From the IMG/VR virus record IMGVR_UViG_3300033148_006964, positions 1-64,000 of that record: 64,000 nucleotides of DNA. One strand, given 5' to 3'. This DNA is from a virus. Below are positions 25,008 to 32,194 of this stretch, piece by piece. Numbering within the stretch: the stretch's first letter is position 1; each line of letters starts with the position of its first letter. The notes below the pieces were generated by a model. That model did not search any database. It worked only from the letters and a program-made list of their open reading frames with translations, and had not been told where the DNA came from. The position numbers were made by a program, and so were the translations under genes.

Positions 25008-26402
25008 ATGAAAGATTTTACTATAGTTACAGCTTGTAGCAAAGATTATATAGATAAGCTTAAATGGTGTATGCCAACCTGGACTATTAAACCACAGTTT
25101 AAAAATAAAAAATTAATAATTTTTTATATAGATGATATGAATGAATCTGATCTTTATTTTGCTAAAAATTATTTTTCTAATGTTAAATTTGTTAAGTGGC
25201 AAATGGAAAAATTTGACAGCAAAAGGGAATTAGTATTGTCGTCTTTTGTACTTGGTGTTAATCATATTGAAACTGAGTATTATGTAAAAATAGATGGCGA
25301 TAGTTTTTTTATTAATGATAAAGATGTTTTAGAGAATGATGATTTTAATTATGATTTAGTAGCGCATAGATGGGGGTATACAAAACCTGGATATTGGATA
25401 GCAGAGCTTAATAATTTTTATTATAATAAGAATGATAAAGTAGATAAAAATATACATATATTCAGACAATCTAGAATAGCCAGTTTTTTCTGTTTGCATA
25501 AAACCGAATTTGTTAAGAAAGTAGTATCATTTTTTAATAATAGATTGCCTGTTCCTAGTCATGATACAACTTTGTGGTATTATGCTAATGAGATGCCCGA
25601 TAGGACATGGAAGGCAAAAAATGTTAAGCGTTATGGTGTTACTAATAAATCTAGGTTTAGAAGTTTAAAAGAATCTATACGTTCCTTGCCTAGTGCTAAT
25701 AACCCATATTTAAATGATATATTATTAAAAAAAATTAGATTAAAAATATCAGATGCATGTAAATTTAAATGTAATAAATGTAATAGTTTTTGTGGGATGA
25801 TGCCATCAAATAATTTTATGGGTGTAGATATTTTATTTAATTTTATAGATGATTCCATACAAAATAATAAAAAATGGAAAAAAATAATTATAGATGGCGG
25901 AGATCCTTTATGTCATCCAAATTTACCAACTATATTTAATCTATTAAAAATGTATAAAGATAAATTTAATAAATGTAAATTTGAATTTAATGTAGTAGAT
26001 AATAGTTTAGTTCAAATAGTTAAAAAAACTATCCCTAATTGGATTACTTTAAATGTTTCTAATTGTAGGAATAATAAAATAAAACGAGCCATAATGAATG
26101 CTCCATGTGATAATAATGAAAAAAATGTTAGATCATGCTCTTCTCCATGGAATGATGGAATAGTATTTAATAATAATGGATATTTTTTATGTAACGTTGG
26201 TGCATCTATAGCACGTATTTTAAATTTGGATATTGGTATAAAATATTTACAAGATGTAGATGCTGATTCATTATTAGAACAAAAAAAAGAATTATGTACT
26301 CTTTGTGGGTATAGTGATTGTAAAACAAAACGAGATGGTGATTATATAAGTGATTCGTGGATAAAAATTATTAAAGAACATTCTACAAAGAAGGCCGTAT
26401 GA
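25008..26402 (+). CDS. Glycosyltransferase-like domain fused to a radical-SAM domain, 464 aa
   Basis: Residues 1-210 look like a GT-A transferase: FTIVTACSKDYIDKLKWCMP at the start and YYVKIDGDSF (D-x-D type, 91-100), then an aromatic segment with WGYTKPGYW. Residues 243-460 form a radical-SAM domain: C251-x3-C255-x2-C258 binds the iron-sulfur cluster, and IDGGDPLCHPNL (295-306) is the GGE-like SAM-binding motif with Asp for Glu. C-terminal cysteines (CSSPW, CNVG, CTLCGYSDCK) resemble an auxiliary SPASM-like cluster region. It starts one base after the previous stop and overlaps the next gene by ATGA. The fusion implies linked sugar transfer and radical chemistry on one product. Confidence 0.65.
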   Translation: MKDFTIVTACSKDYIDKLKWCMPTWTIKPQFKNKKLIIFYIDDMNESDLYFAKNYFSNVKFVKWQMEKFDSKRELVLSSFVLGVNHIETEYYVKIDGDSFFINDKDVLENDDFNYDLVAHRWGYTKPGYWIAELNNFYYNKNDKVDKNIHIFRQSRIASFFCLHKTEFVKKVVSFFNNRLPVPSHDTTLWYYANEMPDRTWKAKNVKRYGVTNKSRFRSLKESIRSLPSANNPYLNDILLKKIRLKISDACKFKCNKCNSFCGMMPSNNFMGVDILFNFIDDSIQNNKKWKKIIIDGGDPLCHPNLPTIFNLLKMYKDKFNKCKFEFNVVDNSLVQIVKKTIPNWITLNVSNCRNNKIKRAIMNAPCDNNEKNVRSCSSPWNDGIVFNNNGYFLCNVGASIARILNLDIGIKYLQDVDADSLLEQKKELCTLCGYSDCKTKRDGDYISDSWIKIIKEHSTKKAV

Positions 26403-27142
26403 TTATAGATTATTGTGTTTTTTGTCATAATTTTCAAAGAAGATTATGTTGGGTGCTATCTAATATATGTCAACAAAAAGGAGATGTTCCAGATATAAGG
26501 GTTCAAATATCTTCTTTAAAAAATAACGGATCTCCATCAACAGAAGAGGTTGTTGAAGAATTCAGTAAAAGAGGATTAGATATTTTACACAGAGTGTATC
26601 CTGATGAAGAATCTTTTGCCAGAAGGGGAATCGTAAGGAATAATAATATAAAAGATTCTATGAAGGATTGGATATTTTTTGCAGACTCAGATAGTTTATA
26701 TGAAGAAACTTTTTTTGAGACTATGAAAAGGCAATTATGTGATGAATTTAAAGGATCTAAGTGTATTGCTTCTTTTAATAGGCATTTTACCGTTATTGAA
26801 ACAACTAATGAAATTATGGACAAGATGACTGATGTATATATAGAAGATGCATTTCAAAAGGCATCTAATATAGAGACTACTGGATACACTGGAAGACGTA
26901 TAGCCAGCGGTAGTATGCAATTAGCACATTACGATGGAATTATGGCTATGAATAATGGGTTATACGTTAATCCTAAAAGATGTAAAGATAAACATTTATT
27001 TAAAAGAGGCCAAAAGGCTCGAAGCGATGTTCAATTCAGACATGCTATGGGCGGCACAAGAAAGATGAAATTTGGAAAACAAATTCATTTAAACCATTAT
27101 AGGGATAAGCATTTAGGCTATCACTCTGAAGATCAGAGGTAA
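26399..27142 (+). CDS. Glycosyltransferase, GT2-like, 247 aa
   Basis: The N-terminus MIIDYCVFCHNFQRRLCWVL, then an R-x-R-G-I-V-R-N-N segment (about 75-83) and IFFADSDSLY (D-x-D, about 92-101), fits a GT-A inverting transferase close to family GT2. The C-terminal R-S-D-V-Q-F-R-H and H-L-N-H-Y-R-D-K motifs resemble those of phage-type GT2 enzymes. ATGA overlap with the preceding fusion gene indicates one operon. Acceptor unknown. Confidence 0.7.
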   Translation: MIIDYCVFCHNFQRRLCWVLSNICQQKGDVPDIRVQISSLKNNGSPSTEEVVEEFSKRGLDILHRVYPDEESFARRGIVRNNNIKDSMKDWIFFADSDSLYEETFFETMKRQLCDEFKGSKCIASFNRHFTVIETTNEIMDKMTDVYIEDAFQKASNIETTGYTGRRIASGSMQLAHYDGIMAMNNGLYVNPKRCKDKHLFKRGQKARSDVQFRHAMGGTRKMKFGKQIHLNHYRDKHLGYHSEDQR

Positions 27143-27148
27143 TTTAAT

Positions 27149-27727
27149 ATGAGAACACCAATAGTATATGTATATGACAAAAAAAAGATAGTGTATTATC
27201 CTATTCCTAAAGCAGCAAGTCATTCAATAAGAGAGTATTTAGGGGAATATGATACAAAAGCTAAATTAAAACTTGATAAATTAGTACATCGGTTTAATAA
27301 TTATTTTAGATTTACATTTGTTAGAAATCCTTATGATAGGTTTGCATCTTTTTATTACGATAAAATAATGCATTGGAATTGCCATCCAAGATGTAGATCT
27401 TTTTTAATGAGATATGGGATTAATTATAATACAACATTAAATCAGGCAGCTGATAAATTACGTAAATATATTACTAACAATGTTCATACTTTGCATCAAT
27501 ATAGATTTATATCTTCTAAAGGTAATATTACTGTTAATTTTATTGGTAAGCTTGAAAATATTCAAAATGATATTCATATTGTTAACAGATACGCTAAAAC
27601 ATCTACTAATTTAAGAATTTTAAATGCTGTTGGTAGAAAGTATAATAAACAATACGATAAAGAATATAAAGATATTATATATGATACGTATAAAGAAGAT
27701 TTTGAATTATTAACTTATGATAAATAG
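27149..27727 (+). CDS. Sulfotransferase (PAPS-dependent, Sulfotransfer_2 type), 192 aa
   Basis: The 5'-phosphosulfate-binding motif is PIPKAASHSI (residues 18-27) and the 3'-phosphate motif is FVRNPYDRFASFYY (57-70). Both are characteristic of sulfotransferases that move sulfate from PAPS to carbohydrate hydroxyls. A His near residue 47 may be the catalytic base. The length is short but contains both motifs. In a glycan cassette this predicts sulfated sugars. Sulfotransferases are uncommon in phages, and acceptor identity is not visible. Confidence 0.8.
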   Translation: MRTPIVYVYDKKKIVYYPIPKAASHSIREYLGEYDTKAKLKLDKLVHRFNNYFRFTFVRNPYDRFASFYYDKIMHWNCHPRCRSFLMRYGINYNTTLNQAADKLRKYITNNVHTLHQYRFISSKGNITVNFIGKLENIQNDIHIVNRYAKTSTNLRILNAVGRKYNKQYDKEYKDIIYDTYKEDFELLTYDK

Positions 27728-27740
27728 TTAGGGGATATAA

Positions 27741-28343
27741 ATGAATCAAAAGGATATAGATAAATTATACGGTAATAGGTTTTTTAAAAGAAGGATTAAA
27801 AAATACCATGATAAAGAAATAATATTAGCAGAGGTTATTTATAGTGTGTTTAAACCTAAGTCTGTATTTGATATAGGATGCGCATTAGGGAGTTATTTAT
27901 TGAAATATAAAGCGCTTGGAAGTATAGTTTTAGGATGTGATAAATATTTTGAATTTGCTAAAAAGTATTGTGATAAAGAGATATTGCCGTTTTTATTTAG
28001 TTTAGATGTTGAAGAAAAGTGGAATCTTGATGAATGTAACAAACATGATTTAGTTCAATGTATAGAAGTCGCAGAACATATAAAATCTGAATCATCAAAA
28101 CAGTTTGTTAATAATGTATGTAGTATGTCATTAAAATATATACTGTTTACCGCAGCCCCTCCTGGTCAACGTGGTACCGGTCATATTAATTGTAAAGAAA
28201 AAGAATTTTGGATAAATTTATTTAATAATAATGGATTTATTGTAGATGTAAAAAAACAAAAAGAGCTTTTTAAAGCTATTAAAAATTCTAAAAATTCTTT
28301 AGGATTAGTAAAAAATATCATTATCTTTAAATCGGATCATTAA
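27741..28343 (+). CDS. Class I SAM methyltransferase, 200 aa
   Basis: Motif I is VFDIGCALGSYLLKY (about 38-52), motif II is LGCDKY, and QCIEVAEHI (about 110-118) fits motif IV of small-molecule or glycan methyltransferases. AAPPGQRGTGHINCKEKEFW near residue 140 is a pattern often seen in methyltransferases of surface-glycan loci. TAGGGG precedes the ATG. It is separate from the methyltransferase at 24056, so at least two methylations may occur. Confidence 0.75.
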   Translation: MNQKDIDKLYGNRFFKRRIKKYHDKEIILAEVIYSVFKPKSVFDIGCALGSYLLKYKALGSIVLGCDKYFEFAKKYCDKEILPFLFSLDVEEKWNLDECNKHDLVQCIEVAEHIKSESSKQFVNNVCSMSLKYILFTAAPPGQRGTGHINCKEKEFWINLFNNNGFIVDVKKQKELFKAIKNSKNSLGLVKNIIIFKSDH

Positions 28344-28363
28344 AATTTTTTAAGGAGAATCCT

Positions 28364-28705
28364 GTGAAACAAGCAAAAATCTGGGGAACCACAAACGATT
28401 TATTCTTTAAAAACAACGTAGAAGTGCATCGAATAGAAATTAATGCTGGTGGGTTTTGCAGTAAACACCTACATGAATATAAATTTAATATGTTCTTTGT
28501 TGAGTCTGGTACTATTGAAGTTTCTATATGGACTAAAGAAGGGCTGGTTGATAAGACTATTCTTAAACCAGGAGAAAAGACAGCCGTACCTCCAAATGTG
28601 CATCATAGGTTTAGAGCGGTTGAAGATGTAGTTGCTTATGAGATTTATTGGACAGAATTGAATTCTGATGATATAATTAGAGAGACAATAGGCGGTAGTA
28701 AATGA
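28364..28705 (+). CDS. Cupin-domain protein, 113 aa
   Basis: This single-domain cupin has the G-x5-H-x-H-x3,4-E-like motif (GGFCSKHLHEYKFN, about 28-41) and the second motif P-x-x-V-H-H-R-F (about 77-84). Similar small proteins act as sugar-phosphate isomerases or epimerase-like enzymes in nucleotide-sugar pathways. AAGGAGAA precedes a GTG start. It is the last gene of the cassette; the TnpB element lies directly after it and may have replaced further genes. Confidence 0.7.
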   Translation: MKQAKIWGTTNDLFFKNNVEVHRIEINAGGFCSKHLHEYKFNMFFVESGTIEVSIWTKEGLVDKTILKPGEKTAVPPNVHHRFRAVEDVVAYEIYWTELNSDDIIRETIGGSK

Positions 28706-28743
28706 TAACTTACCTCTTTTTTTAAAACACTTTACAAAAAAAT

Positions 28744-28777
28744 TTGCTTTTTGCAAATAAATAGTATATATTATAAG
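28744..28777 (+). promoter_or_regulatory. Promoter of tnpB 1, TTGCTT-17-TATATT
   Basis: TTGCTT (28744-28749), a 17-base spacer and TATATT (28767-28772) continue as TATATTATAAG. Only 9 bases separate the -10 from the ATG, so the message would be leaderless or nearly so. The second tnpB has the same geometry. Confidence 0.55.
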
Positions 28778-28781
28778 TATT

Positions 28782-29972
28782 ATGAAACTAGTCTATAAAT
28801 CATATAAGTTTAGATTAAATCCAAATGCCAAGGAAGAAATTCTAATTGCGAAGCATTTTGGATCATGTAGGTTTATATTTAATAGATATCTAAATTCTAG
28901 AAAAGAGAGCTATTTAACAAAAAAGAAATCGATTAATTATTATGATAATGCGAAAGATTTAACATTGTTAAAGAAAAATAAAGATTTTGAATGGCTTAAA
29001 GAAATAAACTCTCAAAGTTTACAATCATCATTAAGAAATTTAGATACGGCATATAATAGGTTTTTTAGAAATCAAGCTAGGTTTCCTAAATTCAAAAGTA
29101 AATATAATAAACAAAGCTTTACAATCCCCCAATCAGTATATATCAAAAATAATAAATTATATATACCTAAGTTTAAAGATGGTATTAAAATAAATACTCA
29201 TAGAAAGATCAATGGGAATATTTGTTTTGCCACAATATCAAAGTCAGCAACAGGCAAATACTATACAAGTATTACTTGTGAAGTAAAACATAAACCATTT
29301 AAAAAAACAAAATCAAGGGTTGGTATTGATACAGGAATAAAAAATTTAGCGATCCTTTCCGATGGAACTATATATGAAAATATTAAAACACTTAAACCTA
29401 ATCTTAAAAAATTAAAATATGAACAAAGGCAACTATCAAAGAAGAAAAAAGGTGGCTCATTAAGGGCAAAACAGAAAATAAGGCTTGCAAAAATATATGA
29501 AAGGGTATCTAATACCAGAAAGGACTATTTACATAAAGTCAGTACAGAGATTGTCAAAAACCACGATATAATCTGTATTGAAGATTTATCTGTAAAAAAT
29601 ATGATGAAAAATCATCATTTAGCTCAAGCGTTTTCTGACGTCGCATTAGGTATCTTTTATACAATGCTTAATTATAAGTGTGATTGGAATAATAAAACAA
29701 TTGTAAAAATTGATAAATTTTTTCCAAGCAGTAAAACGTGTAATATTTGTAATTTTATTAAGCAGGATTTATCTTTAAAAGATAGAGAGTGGACTTGCCC
29801 TAGTTGTAATACAAAGCATGATAGAGATATAAATGCAAGTATTAATATAAGAAATCAAGGTCTTAAAATATTGTCTGGTTTAGGAACTAAGTCGGACATT
29901 AAACAAAAACAGGTAGAGGCGTTCTCATTAGAGGAGTCTACGAAACCTGAAGTCTCAGTACCTTGTGCATGA
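28782..29972 (+). CDS. tnpB: TnpB RNA-guided nuclease, 396 aa, intact
   Basis: This is a typical complete TnpB/OrfB. The RuvC triad residues are D183 (GIDTGIKNLA), E267 (CIEDLS) and D349 (HDRDINASIN). The zinc ribbon has C320, C323, C339 and C342. In known systems TnpB with an omega RNA made from the 3' end of the element cleaves DNA beside a short target motif. The guide would be read from sequence just past the right end (from about 29983). No Shine-Dalgarno is present because the promoter -10 lies 9 bases from the ATG. The intact motifs suggest an active nuclease. Confidence 0.92.
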   Translation: MKLVYKSYKFRLNPNAKEEILIAKHFGSCRFIFNRYLNSRKESYLTKKKSINYYDNAKDLTLLKKNKDFEWLKEINSQSLQSSLRNLDTAYNRFFRNQARFPKFKSKYNKQSFTIPQSVYIKNNKLYIPKFKDGIKINTHRKINGNICFATISKSATGKYYTSITCEVKHKPFKKTKSRVGIDTGIKNLAILSDGTIYENIKTLKPNLKKLKYEQRQLSKKKKGGSLRAKQKIRLAKIYERVSNTRKDYLHKVSTEIVKNHDIICIEDLSVKNMMKNHHLAQAFSDVALGIFYTMLNYKCDWNNKTIVKIDKFFPSSKTCNICNFIKQDLSLKDREWTCPSCNTKHDRDINASINIRNQGLKILSGLGTKSDIKQKQVEAFSLEESTKPEVSVPCA

Positions 29973-29982
29973 GGTAGTTCAC

Positions 29983-30381
29983 ATGGCTCAGGAAAATTCT
30001 TTTTCAGAACGGGATATAGGCCGTATACAACAACAGTTAGAAGATATTATCCGTACTAATGGTACTACAGATAATACTTTATCGCAACTTTTTGCTAAAT
30101 TAGAGCAGTATGGAAAAAGTATTACTTTAATAGAAGCAAAAGTAAAAGAAGCTGATAGACGATTAACTGAAAATCATGAAGAAATAGATAGTAATGCTGA
30201 AAAGTTAATCAATGAACGAGAGCAAAGAATAAAAGATATTAATAAGGAAACTTATGCAAGATCTACGTTTGAAGAAGGTATTAAAGGGAGTGCTCGTACT
30301 ACTAAATGGGTGGTTATTATTATAACTCTAATATGTTTAGTCGCTTCTGCAATTAGTGCCGTTGTGACTCTTGCAAGGTGA
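29983..30381 (+). CDS. Coiled-coil protein with C-terminal membrane helix, 132 aa
   Basis: The frame extends upstream into the TnpB element, but ATG 29983 is chosen because it begins a natural N-terminus (MAQENSFSERDIGRIQQQ) and lies 8 bases after GAGGT, which belongs to the element right end. Residues 10-95 are heptad-like and charged (coiled coil). Residues about 108-130 (TTKWVVIIITLICLVASAIS) form a membrane helix. It may be a spanin-like, holin-like or membrane-tethered virion protein; no family is certain. Confidence 0.65.
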   Translation: MAQENSFSERDIGRIQQQLEDIIRTNGTTDNTLSQLFAKLEQYGKSITLIEAKVKEADRRLTENHEEIDSNAEKLINEREQRIKDINKETYARSTFEEGIKGSARTTKWVVIIITLICLVASAISAVVTLAR

Positions 30382-30384
30382 AAT

Positions 30385-31131
30385 ATGGATATAGCAATTG
30401 TTGAAAGCAATCAATTAAATATTAAAAAAATTAGAAACACACTTAATAATAAGTTATGGAAAACCAGATTTTTTAGTGATGCTACAGAATTTGGTGAAAG
30501 CGATTTATCAAAATTCGATGTAATTATAGTAGATGTAATATTAACTGAAGGTAGTGGTAGAGAGCTTATAAATGCTGTTAAAAATAAAACTTCAGCAGAT
30601 TTATATTTAATGTCTTATGAGCCAAAATTATTTAATACTACTGATGTTAGTAGTAAGCGTATTTCAGGATTATTAAATATAACTGATAAAAACGATTTAA
30701 TTAAAGCTTTAGAATATACTGATTCAAAATTACGGATTAAAAATAATATAAAGAAAGAGCGCACAGTAGTAGAGGGACTTATTTCCAATACAAATGGATA
30801 TGTATTAGATTGTGAAAAAGGAATAATAACAATTGGCCTTTATGCAATCATGTCTGATAATAGTAAAAGAATTTTTGAAGAACGAATTAAAAAACTATCT
30901 TGTAATAATTGTATTATTTATTTTGCAAAAACAAACCCTACCTTATCTGTGTTTCTTCCTATGTTGACTTACTTTTATAATTTTTTTAATAAGTTGGAAA
31001 ATGGTCATATGGTTTTTTGTACTGAAGTTAAAGACGATATGCGACTTGTTAATGATTGTGGGTTAACTAAATTATTTCCAGTATTTAAAAATATAAAAGA
31101 AGCTACCTTATGGCTTAATGACTATATTTAA
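30385..31131 (+). CDS. CheY-like receiver plus STAS-like fusion protein, 248 aa
   Basis: Residues 1-112 have the receiver pattern: acidic E7 in IAIVESN, D50 at the end of FDVIIVD as the phosphoacceptor site, LMS at about residues 75-77 in place of the usual Thr/Ser strand, and K102 in NITDKND for the conserved Lys. Residues about 137-248 look like a STAS domain (GYVLDCEKGIITIGL, then helix/strand alternation ending KLFPVFKNIKEATLWL), a fold used by anti-sigma-factor antagonists. This combination is unusual in a phage and suggests a signalling or sigma-regulatory role. It starts 3 bases after the previous gene. The STAS assignment is less certain than the receiver. Confidence 0.55.
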   Translation: MDIAIVESNQLNIKKIRNTLNNKLWKTRFFSDATEFGESDLSKFDVIIVDVILTEGSGRELINAVKNKTSADLYLMSYEPKLFNTTDVSSKRISGLLNITDKNDLIKALEYTDSKLRIKNNIKKERTVVEGLISNTNGYVLDCEKGIITIGLYAIMSDNSKRIFEERIKKLSCNNCIIYFAKTNPTLSVFLPMLTYFYNFFNKLENGHMVFCTEVKDDMRLVNDCGLTKLFPVFKNIKEATLWLNDYI

Positions 31132-31180
31132 TGGTTAAAAGCATATATAGTAGAATTATATAATAAATTGAATCTTTCAA

Positions 31181-31210
31181 TTGCCTTACCGGTGCATTTA
31201 GAGTTATATT
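31181..31210 (+). promoter_or_regulatory. Promoter-like site TTGCCT-18-TATATT with upstream hairpin
   Basis: TTGCCT (31181-31186) and TATATT (31205-31210) continue as TATATTATAGG, matching the 10377 site. A perfect AATTGAA-TCT-TTCAATT hairpin overlaps the upstream side (about 31167-31183). It precedes the neck/sheath/tube operon. Confidence 0.5.
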
Positions 31211-31249
31211 ATAGGTGAGGATCTTTGAAATTTTCGTATTAGGTAATAT

Positions 31250-32173
31250 ATGACTGTACCTTTAATAAATTTTCCACTTTCCGCGATAGTAGATGGGTTG
31301 TTAAGCTATCTTCATTATGAATTTGGTAATGCAGAAGTTACGCCTCCTGAATATAGGTGGAATTCTGATGATAGAGCTAGTAAAATAAGGATATCAGCGC
31401 CATTTGTTATAGATAATGAGAAACCAATGAGCGCACCATTTATTGTTGTAGAAAGAGGTCCGTTTACATTTTCTAATTCTGTAATTGATAATGTGAAAAG
31501 TGGAGATCCAAATGTTCTTACCAACATAAAAAAAATTGATTGGATGGATGGAACTGTTAATGTTATATGTGGGTCCGGAACAGCTGGAGAAGCATCAAGT
31601 CTTGCCAATTTCGTAGGAATGATGTTTCAGGCAGATAAGAGCGGCATAAAAGAAACGTTAAGATTTGTTCGTAATCTTAATTATATAGATGTATCACCTG
31701 AGATACCTGTATATAAAGAAACGGAAGTAAAGCGTTGGGAAGTAACATTAAGGATAAATGTTTCGTTACAATTTGGGTGGTTAAAACAAGATCTTAATAC
31801 TACTAGATGGAATAAAGTATCTGTAGTTACAATCGGTGACGATGAAGTTGCTTATTCAGACGCCGGAGAAACCGTTAAAAAATCTCCTATTTTAGTAGAT
31901 AAGACAAAAGATTTTGGATTTTTAACTACAAATGATCCACAATTATTAGAATCTGAATTTAATAAAGGTTGGTATTATATAAGATTTAGAGACAACGTTA
32001 ACGATCAATTGTATACTATAGTTGATGTTGTTGATAATCATTCGTTAAAATTACAAACGCATGATGTGAATGGCGACCCTGTACTTTGGAGGGCGTCTAA
32101 AGGTGAACGCGACGTAGAATATGATTTATTATGGAACACTATTCATGTTCATATTGAGCTTCCACAAAAATAA
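31250..32173 (+). CDS. Probable neck/tail-completion protein, 307 aa
   Basis: The protein begins MTVPLINFPLSAIVDGLLSY and is a mixed alpha/beta chain with no catalytic motif. Position immediately before the tail sheath gene is the usual place of tail terminator or neck proteins in contractile-tailed phages. TAGGTAATAT precedes the ATG, a weak ribosome site. The assignment is positional. Confidence 0.5.
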   Translation: MTVPLINFPLSAIVDGLLSYLHYEFGNAEVTPPEYRWNSDDRASKIRISAPFVIDNEKPMSAPFIVVERGPFTFSNSVIDNVKSGDPNVLTNIKKIDWMDGTVNVICGSGTAGEASSLANFVGMMFQADKSGIKETLRFVRNLNYIDVSPEIPVYKETEVKRWEVTLRINVSLQFGWLKQDLNTTRWNKVSVVTIGDDEVAYSDAGETVKKSPILVDKTKDFGFLTTNDPQLLESEFNKGWYYIRFRDNVNDQLYTIVDVVDNHSLKLQTHDVNGDPVLWRASKGERDVEYDLLWNTIHVHIELPQK

Positions 32174-32194
32174 TTTAAGCAAGGAGAAATAGAT

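Larger units (their letters stand above)
28739..29982 (+). mobile_element. IS200/IS605-type TnpB-only element 1
   Basis: A tnpB gene without tnpA. The left end has a subterminal hairpin ATTTGC-TTTTT-GCAAAT (about 28743-28759) preceded by TTTAC, a plausible target or cleavage motif. The right end has TACCT/AGGTA pairing just before GGTAGTTCAC, the sort of hairpin plus TTCAC that closes IS605-type right ends. Exact boundaries are uncertain. The right end directly abuts, and provides the ribosome site of, the next gene. Confidence 0.6.

Noticed and set aside
28443-28756. Additional frames overlapping the cupin gene
   Set aside because: The cupin frame has clear motifs and a strong ribosome site; the others are shadows.
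29965-30381. Start of the coiled-coil gene at 29965
   Set aside because: That start lies within the end of tnpB and would add residues encoded by the mobile element; ATG 29983 is more natural.
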